Assembly (NCBI RefSeq): GCF_030146175.1
Contig: NZ_JASLCE010000090.1
Coordinates: 1-12,513 of the forward strand
Length of the DNA stretch: 12,513 nt
Source of the DNA: Flavobacterium sp.
GTDB lineage: Bacteria; Bacteroidota; Bacteroidia; Flavobacteriales; Flavobacteriaceae
Direction of reading: 5' to 3'
Numbering within the stretch: position 1 is the stretch's first letter; each line of letters starts with the position of its first letter. The position numbers were made by a program, and so were the translations under genes. Positions 1 to 6,634 of this stretch are shown here, one piece after another. The notes below the pieces were generated by a model. It was not told where the DNA came from and ran no database searches. It worked only from the letters and a program-made list of their open reading frames with translations.

Positions 1-4
1 GCCA

Positions 5-2206
5 ATGAAGCCGACAACAATTTTTCTGATCACGCCACCTTTTACGCAGCTCAATACCCCATATCCGGGCACGGCCTACGTAAAGGGATTCCTGAATACC
101 AAAAATATTTCCTCCTTTCAGGCGGATTTGGGTATTGAAGTTATCTTAAAATTGTTTTCAAAAGAAGGACTAACCCAAATGTTTGCCGAAAGCGAACAAA
201 AAGCGGAAGCGTTATCGGATAACTGTCAGCGTATTATAGCGTTACAGGACGAATACATTAAAACAATTGACCCGGTTATTTTGTTTCTTCAGGGGAAAAA
301 TCCGACGTTGGCGCATTTGATATGCCAGGAAGATTTTCTTCCGGAAGCCTCTCGTTTTGCACAATTGGAAGAATTGGACTGGGCTTTTGGTACTATGGGT
401 ACTCAGGATAAGGCCAAACATTTGGCAACGCTTTACCTGGAAGATATTTCCGATCTGATCGTAGAATGCATTGATCCTAATTTTGGTTTTAGTCGTTATG
501 CGGAGCGATTGGGACGTTCGGCCAATTCTTTTGACGAATTGTACAGCTATCTTCATCAGGAATACACTTATATCGATAAAATCACCTTACAGTTATTGGA
601 AGAAAGGTTGAACGTAATAAATCCGAAAATTGTAGCTTTTTCAGTTCCTTTTCCGGGCAATTTGTACAGTGCCTTCCGATGTGCGCAATGGATTAAAAAG
701 CACCGACCGGAAATTAAAGTAGCGATGGGAGGCGGTTTTCCGAATACCGAATTGCGATCCCTTAGTGATATACGGGTAATGGAGTTCTTTGATTTTATTA
801 CACTCGACGACGGAGAAGCACCGGTAGAAAATATGATCGCTTATGTGGATGGTAAAATCAGTAAGGAAGAACTGAAACGTACCTTTATACTGGACGAAGG
901 CAAAGTGGTTTATATCAATAATACAGCCTGCCGGGATTACAAACAATCGGAAGTGGGAACACCCGATTATACCGACCTGTTGTTGGATCGTTATATTTCG
1001 GTTATTGAAATTGTAAATCCGATGCATCGAATGTGGAGCGACGGACGCTGGAATAAACTAACAATGGCACATGGATGCTATTGGGGGAAATGCACTTTTT
1101 GCGATATTTCGTTGGATTATATTAAAGTTTACGAACCTGTCGCGGCCAAAATGTTAGTGGACAGAATGGAGGAGCTGATTGCACAAACCGGGCAAAACGG
1201 CTTCCATTTTGTAGACGAAGCAGCACCACCTGCCTTGATGCGTGCGGTAGCGCTGGAAATATTAAAACGAAAATTGGCGGTGACCTGGTGGACCAACATC
1301 CGGTTTGAAAAAAGCTTTACAAAAGACCTGTGTTTGCTATTAAAAGCATCCGGTTGTATTGCTGTTTCCGGCGGATTGGAAGTGGCTTCCGACCGTTTAC
1401 TGGAGTTGATTCAGAAAGGAGTAACGGTAGCTCAGGTAGCGCGGGTAAACCGCAATTTCACCGAAGCCGGAATTATGGTACATGCGTACCTGATGTATGG
1501 TTTTCCAACGCAAACGGCACAGGAAACTATTGATAGTCTGGAAATGGTACGGCAATTATTCGAACTCGGAATTTTACAATCCGGATTTTGGCATCAATTT
1601 GCGATGACGGCTCATAGCCCCGTCGGGATGTATCCCGAAAAATTTGGCGTACTAAAAGAAACGGAGGCAATCGGATCTTTTGCGAACAATGATATTGTCC
1701 ATGTTGATAAAACCGGTACGAATCACGATAAATTCAGTTTTGGATTAAAAAAATCCTTGTTTAATTATATGCACGGAATCTGTTTTGATTACTCTTTGCA
1801 GGATTGGTTCGATTTTAAAGTACCACGAACAAAAGTTTCGCCGGATTATATTTATAATGCTTTACAGGATGAAGATACTTTTACCGTAAAACCAACGGCT
1901 AAAATTGTCTGGACAGGTGGCAAACCGGCTGTATCGTATTTTACCAAAAACAAAAAAGGAAGACAGTTCGAAATGGCGAGTCTGACTTTTCACGATAAAA
2001 AAGAAAGTTTTGCGATTCAGGTTAATAAAGATGATGCGGATTGGCTAACAGCAGTTTTGCCAAAAATTTCGGTTACTCAAAATAAAATACTGACATTTAA
2101 CGAGGTAAAAGCCGATTATGAAAATACAGCTCGTGAAGATTTTGAATTGTTTTGGTATTCAAAACCAATTAATACCTTACGAAGCTCCGGTCTTCTGGCA
2201 TTGTAG
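5..2206 (+). CDS. B12-binding-domain-type radical SAM protein
   Basis: This 733-residue protein has the layout of cobalamin-domain radical SAM enzymes. The N-terminus (about 5-30) starts with a strand followed by PPFTQLNTPYPG. Residues about 205-275 look like a Rossmann-type B12-binding fold (PKIVAFSVPFPGN, then MGGGFPNTELR and DFITLDDGE), but I see no DxHxxG cobalamin ligand. A radical SAM barrel follows: cluster cysteines C358, C363 and C366 in GCYWGKCTFCD, then HFVDEAAPP near 402, TWWTNIRFEK near 428, SGGLEVASDRLL near 455 and AYLMYGFPTQT near 495. The last 130 residues are unrecognised. The cluster spacing is CX4CX2C instead of the usual CX3CX2C. Only 4 bases precede the ATG, so promoter and upstream context are outside the window. 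The gene converges on the response regulator with 4 bp between stops and no hairpin. Substrate and reaction are unknown; methyltransferase-like or other radical chemistry are both possible. Confidence 0.88.
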   Translation: MKPTTIFLITPPFTQLNTPYPGTAYVKGFLNTKNISSFQADLGIEVILKLFSKEGLTQMFAESEQKAEALSDNCQRIIALQDEYIKTIDPVILFLQGKNPTLAHLICQEDFLPEASRFAQLEELDWAFGTMGTQDKAKHLATLYLEDISDLIVECIDPNFGFSRYAERLGRSANSFDELYSYLHQEYTYIDKITLQLLEERLNVINPKIVAFSVPFPGNLYSAFRCAQWIKKHRPEIKVAMGGGFPNTELRSLSDIRVMEFFDFITLDDGEAPVENMIAYVDGKISKEELKRTFILDEGKVVYINNTACRDYKQSEVGTPDYTDLLLDRYISVIEIVNPMHRMWSDGRWNKLTMAHGCYWGKCTFCDISLDYIKVYEPVAAKMLVDRMEELIAQTGQNGFHFVDEAAPPALMRAVALEILKRKLAVTWWTNIRFEKSFTKDLCLLLKASGCIAVSGGLEVASDRLLELIQKGVTVAQVARVNRNFTEAGIMVHAYLMYGFPTQTAQETIDSLEMVRQLFELGILQSGFWHQFAMTAHSPVGMYPEKFGVLKETEAIGSFANNDIVHVDKTGTNHDKFSFGLKKSLFNYMHGICFDYSLQDWFDFKVPRTKVSPDYIYNALQDEDTFTVKPTAKIVWTGGKPAVSYFTKNKKGRQFEMASLTFHDKKESFAIQVNKDDADWLTAVLPKISVTQNKILTFNEVKADYENTAREDFELFWYSKPINTLRSSGLLAL

Positions 2207-2210
2207 TACG

Positions 2211-2900
2211 TTAGGCTTTTATATTAAACTTAAAACCGATACCGTGTAGGTTTTCAATTTGTATACCATCTTCTTCCGATAACAATTTGCGAAGTCTGGA
2301 GATAAAAACATCAAGACTACGCCCCATAAAATAATCATCGGTACCCCATAAGGCCGTGAGTATCTGTTCCCGTTTTAGTACGGTATTTTTGTTATCCAGA
2401 AATAATTTTAAAAGCTCCGCTTCGCGTTGTGTCAGTACTGTTTTAGACGAACCTTTACTCAAGGTATAATTTTCAGCGTCAAACTGGAAAGCGCCAACAG
2501 TATAGCTGTTTTTTTCGGGTACCACTTTCTTTTGCGAGCGTTTTAGGAAAATCTCAATTTTTAGTAACAATTCCTCGATACTAAAAGGCTTTACAAGATA
2601 ATCATCGGCACCTAGTCGTAATCCTTTAATCCGATCTTCTTTTAGTGTTTTAGCCGAAAGGAAAATGATCGGGATTTCCGTATCGATTTGCCGAATGGCG
2701 GCAGCCAATTCAAAACCGTCGATTTTCGGCATCATAATATCCAAAATACAAATGTCAAAGGAACCGGCTTTGAATTGTTCCAGACAATTTTCCCCGTTTG
2801 GACAATGAAAAACGTCATAACCGTTCAGTTCCAAATTATCTTTGGTTAGAAAAGCCAGGGTTTCATCATCTTCAGCGTATAGGATTTTATATTTTGACAT
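2211..2900 (-). CDS. OmpR/PhoB-family DNA-binding response regulator
   Basis: This 229-residue protein is a full-length OmpR-family regulator. The receiver domain (1-120) has the acidic pair D11/D12, phospho-acceptor D54 in ILDIMMP, S82 in FLSAK, Y101 and the invariant K104 in KPF. A winged-helix DNA-binding domain (about 133-228) contains LTQREAELLKLF, the recognition-helix region RSLDVFISRLRKLL and the terminal hairpin GIGFKF. Its ATG overlaps the TAA of the upstream kinase gene as TAATG, which indicates co-transcription, translational coupling and a cognate pair. Family members bind tandem direct repeats about one helical turn apart; such repeats (TTAACA) occur in the spacer upstream of the kinase. 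Resemblance to Bacteroides RprY is possible but cannot be settled from the sequence alone. There is no terminator between its stop and the converging radical SAM gene. Confidence 0.95.
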   Translation of the reverse strand: MSKYKILYAEDDETLAFLTKDNLELNGYDVFHCPNGENCLEQFKAGSFDICILDIMMPKIDGFELAAAIRQIDTEIPIIFLSAKTLKEDRIKGLRLGADDYLVKPFSIEELLLKIEIFLKRSQKKVVPEKNSYTVGAFQFDAENYTLSKGSSKTVLTQREAELLKLFLDNKNTVLKREQILTALWGTDDYFMGRSLDVFISRLRKLLSEEDGIQIENLHGIGFKFNIKA

Positions 2901-4159
2901 TATTTTTCAGGTATTATCAGGGTTATGGTTGTTCCTTTTTCAAGGTGACTTTTGGCTGTTATTTTCCAGTTATGAAGCTTACAGATTTTATGTACATAGT
3001 ACAATCCTAGTCCAAAACCGGTCACTTCGTTACTTTTCGTACTCGGAATCCGGTAGAATTTGTCAAATATAAAAGAAATATTTTTTTGAGAAATACCAAT
3101 TCCGTTATCGGTAAATACCAGTCGGATGCGATGTGCTTCCCGACTAACCGTAATATGAATTTCCGGAGAGATTTCGCAATATTTTACCGCATTATCAATC
3201 AGATTGTACACGATATTGGTAAAATGGAATTCATCGCCATAAATCTGTAGCGATTCGTCCGGATTTGTCACTGTAATATGGGCTTCCGGATAACGTAATT
3301 GTATGTTTTCGGTGACATCCTGTAATACGGAAGCCAACAAAATGTCATTTTTTTGAAGTTTTAATGGCGTATCGTCCGACTTCGCAATATTCAATATTTT
3401 TTCGATATGATGGTTCAGTTTTTTACTCTGTTCAATAATGATAGCGGCATATTTATCCAGTTTTGGATCCTTTTGTATTGGTTCCTGTTTGCTGAGGTAA
3501 TTTGAGGCAATCAAAATCGAAGAAAGCGGCGTTTTAAACTCATGCGTCATATTATTGATAAAATCGCGTTGCAACTCCGAATATTTTTTCTGCTGTAATA
3601 AGGTAAAAATAGAATATACATAGACAATCAGGATCACAATCAAGGCAAAAGAAAGCATAAACCAAAATTTCAGGGAACTGAAGAGATAGGAGGTTTCATT
3701 GGGAAAGCGAACCGCAAAATAATAAACCAGGTTTTTGTGTTTTGGAAAATAAACCGAATTTTCCTTTTTGGAAGTATCGCTAATCGCGACATAATTTCCA
3801 TAAACCATCTCATCACTTTCGCAATTGTACATGGCATATTCGAAATCGGTGGTAATATTAAACTTTTTAAAAACCGTTTTTAAATAATATTCGAGTATTT
3901 CCGGTTCAAAATCATTGTCGACATTAACGATATAATAATCGTTTGAGACTTTATTAATCGGACTATTGGCCGGAAGTTCGTGATTCTTCCCTTCGTAAAG
4001 TTTTTTAGCGACTTCCAGTAATGCGATATGTACTTTCTGCGTGAACTTCTTCTCTTCCAGATTAAAAGCCTCTTTGGTCCAAAGCAATTGTGCGATGATA
4101 ATCCCCACAATGGCTACCAATCCGAGAATAATAATACTGTTAAGTCGGTTAATTTTCAA
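2900..4159 (-). CDS. membrane sensor histidine kinase, TTG start
   Basis: This 419-residue kinase anchors in the inner membrane through TM1 (about 8-27) and TM2 (about 166-187). These flank a periplasmic sensor region of roughly 135 residues that I do not recognise. The cytoplasmic part has the dimerisation/phosphotransfer helix with H206 in FINNMTHEFKTPLSS. The ATPase follows: N-box YNLIDNAVKY (318-327), G1 DNGIGIS (351-357), F-box FIFDKFYR (363-370) and G2 GFGLGLYY (381-388). All catalytic motifs are intact. The start appears to be TTG: no in-frame ATG lies in the open sequence just upstream, and this start gives a clean MKINRLNS... leader into TM1. The gene is the first of a two-gene operon with the response regulator and is divergent from the DUF1573 gene. 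The signal sensed is unknown. Confidence 0.94.
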   Translation of the reverse strand: MKINRLNSIIILGLVAIVGIIIAQLLWTKEAFNLEEKKFTQKVHIALLEVAKKLYEGKNHELPANSPINKVSNDYYIVNVDNDFEPEILEYYLKTVFKKFNITTDFEYAMYNCESDEMVYGNYVAISDTSKKENSVYFPKHKNLVYYFAVRFPNETSYLFSSLKFWFMLSFALIVILIVYVYSIFTLLQQKKYSELQRDFINNMTHEFKTPLSSILIASNYLSKQEPIQKDPKLDKYAAIIIEQSKKLNHHIEKILNIAKSDDTPLKLQKNDILLASVLQDVTENIQLRYPEAHITVTNPDESLQIYGDEFHFTNIVYNLIDNAVKYCEISPEIHITVSREAHRIRLVFTDNGIGISQKNISFIFDKFYRIPSTKSNEVTGFGLGLYYVHKICKLHNWKITAKSHLEKGTTITLIIPEK

Positions 4160-4214
4160 AATCTGTACTGTTGAGTAGTGTAATATTACTGAAAAATATA
4201 CTTTTTTTACCCTG

Positions 4215-4252
4215 TTAACAAGTCATTAACAAACTTTTAAAAACGGTTAACA
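4215..4252 (+). promoter_or_regulatory. three phased TTAACA direct repeats, probable operator
   Basis: TTAACA occurs at 4215-4220, 4226-4231 and 4247-4252, all in the same orientation, with start-to-start spacings of 11 and 21 bp, so all three lie on one face of the helix. The first two form a 7-4-7 arrangement (GTTAACA, four bases, ATTAACA). OmpR/PhoB-family regulators bind such repeats, and the hexamer matches the Bacillus PhoP box consensus. The last copy ends 21 bp before the DUF1573 -7 element, where a -33 box would be expected, and no good TTG -33 box is present, which suggests activation. The array also lies upstream of the kinase gene, so autoregulation is possible. Binding by the neighbouring regulator is inferred. 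Confidence 0.55.
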
Positions 4253-4273
4253 GCAACCTTGGCAAGACTGAGA

Positions 4274-4281
4274 TACTTTTG
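4274..4281 (+). promoter_or_regulatory. -7 element of DUF1573 promoter
   Basis: TACTTTTG matches the Bacteroidota housekeeping -7 consensus TAnnTTTG. Transcription would begin near 4286-4288. That leaves almost no leader for an ATG at 4292 but about 45 nt for the ATG at 4331, so it supports the downstream start. No TTG -33 box lies 17-23 bp upstream. Confidence 0.6.
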
Positions 4282-4330
4282 AACTATCACAATGAACCAA
4301 CAAAATAATAATAATTTAAAATACAAAATT

Positions 4331-4741
4331 ATGAAAATGATCAAACTTTCAGTTTTAGCATTAGCATTAGGATTAATGTCATTTGCCGGAAACCCGGTTA
4401 AAACAAACGAAACGGTAGCTGTTTCTGTAAACGCAGGATCACCAATCCAATGGAAAAGTGAGACAATCGATTTAGGAGAAATTCCTCAGGGAAAACCAGC
4501 TAAAATCGACTTCGAATTTAAAAACACTGGTAAAACTGCAGTGATCATCACAAATGTAAAAGCGTCTTGCGGATGTACGGCAACCGATTATACTAAAACG
4601 CCAATTGCACCAAACGGAAACGCAAAAATCACAGCTACTTTTAACGCTGCTGCAAAAGGGGTGTTTACCAAAACGGTAACGGTTACAACCAATGCAGAAG
4701 AAGCACCAAAAGTGCTTGTATTCAAAGGAACAGTTATTTAG
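4331..4741 (+). CDS. exported DUF1573 family protein
   Basis: This small envelope protein has 136 residues from the chosen start. A signal peptide (MKMIKLSVLALALGLMSFA) is probably cleaved after residue 19. The mature part is a single immunoglobulin-like beta-sandwich of the DUF1573 type. It has the family signature WKSETIDLGEIPQG, then FEFKNTGKTAVIITNVKASCGCT (residues 63 onward) with C80 and C82 in SCGCT, and the closing strands FTKTVTVTTNAEE and VLVFKGTV. An in-frame ATG at 4292 would add a polar NQQNNNN leader before the signal peptide and would sit about 5 nt from the predicted transcription start, so I prefer 4331. DUF1573 proteins are common in Bacteroidota and have no assigned activity. 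The gene has its own promoter and terminator and is divergent from the two-component operon, which may control it. Confidence 0.88.
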   Translation: MKMIKLSVLALALGLMSFAGNPVKTNETVAVSVNAGSPIQWKSETIDLGEIPQGKPAKIDFEFKNTGKTAVIITNVKASCGCTATDYTKTPIAPNGNAKITATFNAAAKGVFTKTVTVTTNAEEAPKVLVFKGTVI

Positions 4742-4766
4742 TTCATAATTATTAGATTGAAATGCG

Positions 4767-4800
4767 AAAACCGCCTTGGAATTTCCAGGGCGGTTTTTTT
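4767..4800 (+). terminator. intrinsic terminator of DUF1573 gene
   Basis: AAAACCGCC at 4767-4775 pairs with GGCGGTTTT at 4789-4797. A T·G wobble and TGG/CCA extend the stem, the loop is about AATTT, and the stem runs into eight T residues. It lies 25 bp after the stop codon. Confidence 0.88.
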
Positions 4801-4855
4801 ATGCCCGATTGTTTCGGTAATTTATTTTCTCGACGCTGTGATATAATAAAATTGA

Positions 4856-4888
4856 TTTGAAATTTTATTGCTGCTTATTTTAATTTTG
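4856..4888 (+). promoter_or_regulatory. candidate promoter for propeller gene (distal)
   Basis: TTTG at 4856-4859 and TAATTTTG at 4881-4888 are 21 bp apart, matching the Bacteroidota -33/-7 layout. Its leader would be about 190 nt long. The surroundings are so AT-rich that chance matches are likely. Confidence 0.35.
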
Positions 4889-4951
4889 TTATAATTAAAT
4901 AATTTTAATTGTTAAAAAAATGAATATAGTTTAGTTTTTGGCTTTTTTGGT

Positions 4952-4959
4952 TACATTTG
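4952..4959 (+). promoter_or_regulatory. candidate -7 element for propeller gene (proximal)
   Basis: TACATTTG fits TAnnTTTG, in a better-defined context than the distal candidate. There is no TTG 17-23 bp upstream, only TTTAG at 4930-4934. Transcription from here would give a leader of roughly 115 nt that includes the start-pairing hairpin. Confidence 0.4.
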
Positions 4960-5027
4960 GAGGCGTACGCATAATTGTTTTTTTAAATGTAGCGGATGGA
5001 ATAGGGGTGAGCAGAAATAAAGCAATT

Positions 5028-5085
5028 ATAGGGTATCCGAAAATAACCCATTGAGAATTGCGAATCCCTAACCAAAATACCCTAT
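5028..5085 (+). promoter_or_regulatory. leader inverted repeat pairing with the start codon
   Basis: ATAGGGTAT at 5028-5036 is the exact reverse complement of ATACCCTAT at 5077-5085, and the second arm includes the first two bases of the ATG at 5084. In RNA the 9-bp stem would close a 40-nt loop and hide the start codon. The same GGG can instead pair with ACCC at 5046-5049 or CCCTA at 5066-5070, so mutually exclusive folds are possible. No known riboswitch is recognised. A regulatory role is inferred. Confidence 0.35.
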
Positions 5086-6547
5086 GAAAAAAACACTACT
5101 TGCCATAACGCTATTAGGTTCCTTTAGCGCTTTTACCCAAAATTTTACACTGGTTTCAAACTCGGGAATTGTTCCGGTTCAGTACAGCACCTGCAAGTTT
5201 GCCGATATTGACGGCGATGGCGATCTGGATTTATTTGCCATGGGCGGAAGTCCGAATGCCGGTAGTAGTCGGATGTATAAAAACGACGGAACCGGTCATT
5301 TTACGCTTCACGATGATCAAACGTTTATAAAGTGCCGTGAAGGCGGTGCCGCTTTTGGCGATGTTAACGGCGATGGATTTCCGGATTTGATCGTTGCGGG
5401 AAGTGCAAATGGCGTTAATGCAAAATTATATCTGAATGACGGTGCCGGCAACTTTAGTTTGTCGCCAAATTCGAACTTTATCGGGACAATGAACGGTGAT
5501 GTGAATATGGCCGATTTTGATAACGACGGTGATCAGGATATTCTGATAACCGGAATGTATACCAGTAATGGTTTTGCGATGGCATTATATACAAATGATG
5601 GAACCGGAATATTTACACGTAATCTTCAAAGCGGATTGGAATCGTACGGTATGTATCTGGCTTCTGTGGTGGTGGCTGATGTGAATGGTGACGGGAAACC
5701 GGATATTGTAACATCGGGAAAAGTAGGTATTAATGCTACGGCTACTAATATCAGAATATTTCTAAATCAGGGTGGTGGTGTTTTTGCGCATCATCCGCAA
5801 CCGGCTATAACGGCTTTATTGGGAAAGGTGGCTTTGGCGGATGTGGATAACGATGGCGATCAGGATTTACTGATAGCCGGGAATATGCCTTCATCGTCCG
5901 GAAATCCGGCACTTTGGTTCCGTATGCAATTGTATTATAATGACGGAAATGCGAATTTTACAATGGCCGAAGGAATGCCATTTGTAGGGATAGGTGATAA
6001 TTTGGCGATCGCTTTTGCGGATGTCAATAATGATGGTTACCAGGATATTCTTTCGATGGGACGGAAATATTCCGAAACCACAACTGGAAACAACATACAG
6101 GAGGCGAATTTATATTTGAATGATGGAACGGGTGGCTACATAAAAATGGAAGATATGCCGTTTACCTCGCATTCTACCGGAAATATTGTATTTGCCGATG
6201 TGGATAATGATGGTGATAAGGATGTTTTGATCACCGGTATTGGTACCGGAACGACAGCGGTAGCCAAATTATACCGTAATGGTCAGGTTTTAAATATTGA
6301 TGATCATAATGCAAAAACGATAGCGGTTTATCCGAATCCGGTTCGTGATAACGTATATCTGACATTGCCAGATCAGGTTATTCAGGAAATCCAGGTATAT
6401 ACGCTTAGTGGAGCCTTGGTGGGAACCGAAAAACCAAATGCAACAATGGCTTCTTTAGACTGTAGTCGTTTGAGTAGTGGGGTGTATCTGCTAGCGGTAA
6501 CAACAGTCGATGGAAATAAAAGCTGGACTAAAATCGTAAAGCAATAA
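5084..6547 (+). CDS. secreted FG-GAP/VCBS-repeat protein with T9SS sorting domain
   Basis: This 487-residue protein should be exported by Sec and then secreted or surface-anchored by the type IX system. A signal peptide (about 1-18, MKKTLLAITLLGSFSAFT) precedes seven FG-GAP/VCBS repeats. Each has a calcium-loop motif of the DxDxDGxxD kind, starting at residues 41, 93, 144, 199, 253, 313 and 372. Seven repeats of 50-60 residues fit a seven-bladed beta-propeller like the integrin alpha head. The C-terminal domain (about 411-487) carries VYPNPV, QVYTLSGALV, LSSGVYLLAV and a final KIVKQ, the pattern of type A T9SS sorting domains. No catalytic domain is present, so binding or adhesion is likely and the ligand is unknown. 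The gene looks monocistronic, with its own leader upstream and palindromes downstream. Confidence 0.92.
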   Translation: MKKTLLAITLLGSFSAFTQNFTLVSNSGIVPVQYSTCKFADIDGDGDLDLFAMGGSPNAGSSRMYKNDGTGHFTLHDDQTFIKCREGGAAFGDVNGDGFPDLIVAGSANGVNAKLYLNDGAGNFSLSPNSNFIGTMNGDVNMADFDNDGDQDILITGMYTSNGFAMALYTNDGTGIFTRNLQSGLESYGMYLASVVVADVNGDGKPDIVTSGKVGINATATNIRIFLNQGGGVFAHHPQPAITALLGKVALADVDNDGDQDLLIAGNMPSSSGNPALWFRMQLYYNDGNANFTMAEGMPFVGIGDNLAIAFADVNNDGYQDILSMGRKYSETTTGNNIQEANLYLNDGTGGYIKMEDMPFTSHSTGNIVFADVDNDGDKDVLITGIGTGTTAVAKLYRNGQVLNIDDHNAKTIAVYPNPVRDNVYLTLPDQVIQEIQVYTLSGALVGTEKPNATMASLDCSRLSSGVYLLAVTTVDGNKSWTKIVKQ

Positions 6548-6553
6548 AAAAAC

Positions 6554-6586
6554 ACACCTGACAGGTTTTTAAAACCTGTCAGGTGT
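6554..6586. repeat. 16-bp-arm perfect palindrome, nested dyads
   Basis: The arms 6554-6569 and 6571-6586 are exact reverse complements around one central T. Each arm itself contains an 11-bp dyad (ACCTGACAGGT at 6556-6566, ACCTGTCAGGT at 6574-6584). It lies 6 bp after the propeller gene's stop and would form a strong hairpin in either transcript, but there is no pure T-tract on the plus-strand side. It may be a terminator, an mRNA-stabilising hairpin or a dispersed intergenic repeat. Confidence 0.75.
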
Positions 6587-6600
6587 TATAATTATAATTA

Positions 6601-6630
6601 AAAAAGCTGTCTAATTTTAGACAGCTTTTT
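6601..6630. terminator. bidirectional terminator between propeller gene and rimO
   Basis: AAAAAGCTGTCTA (6601-6613) pairs with TAGACAGCTTTTT (6618-6630), with a 4-base loop. The A-run on one side and the T-run on the other (followed by GTTTTT) let it end transcription in both directions, as suits two convergent genes. rimO's stop lies 4 bp beyond. Confidence 0.85.
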
Positions 6631-6634
6631 GTTT

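Larger units (their letters stand above)
4801..5083. other. AT-rich spacer between DUF1573 and propeller genes
   Basis: No gene, tRNA or transposon remnant is recognisable here. The first half is strongly AT-rich and holds an AT-only inverted repeat (AATAAAATT at 4845-4853 against AATTTTATT at 4861-4869). It also holds candidate promoters. The last 60 bases form a leader with G- and C-tracts that can pair with the start codon of the next gene; both are listed separately. Confidence 0.6.

Noticed and set aside
242..1027. Minus-strand open frames of 104 and 128 codons inside the radical SAM gene.
   Set aside because: They lie wholly opposite a well-supported gene, show no recognisable domain and have no promoter; they are shadows of its codon pattern.
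4292..4330. An upstream ATG giving a 149-residue DUF1573 protein.
   Set aside because: It would begin about 5 nt after the predicted transcription start and would place a polar Asn/Gln-rich segment before the signal peptide.
4845..4869. A 9-bp AT-only inverted repeat as a terminator or protein site.
   Set aside because: It contains only A and T in very AT-rich DNA and has no following T-tract; such repeats are expected by chance there, and a true terminator already lies at 4767-4800.
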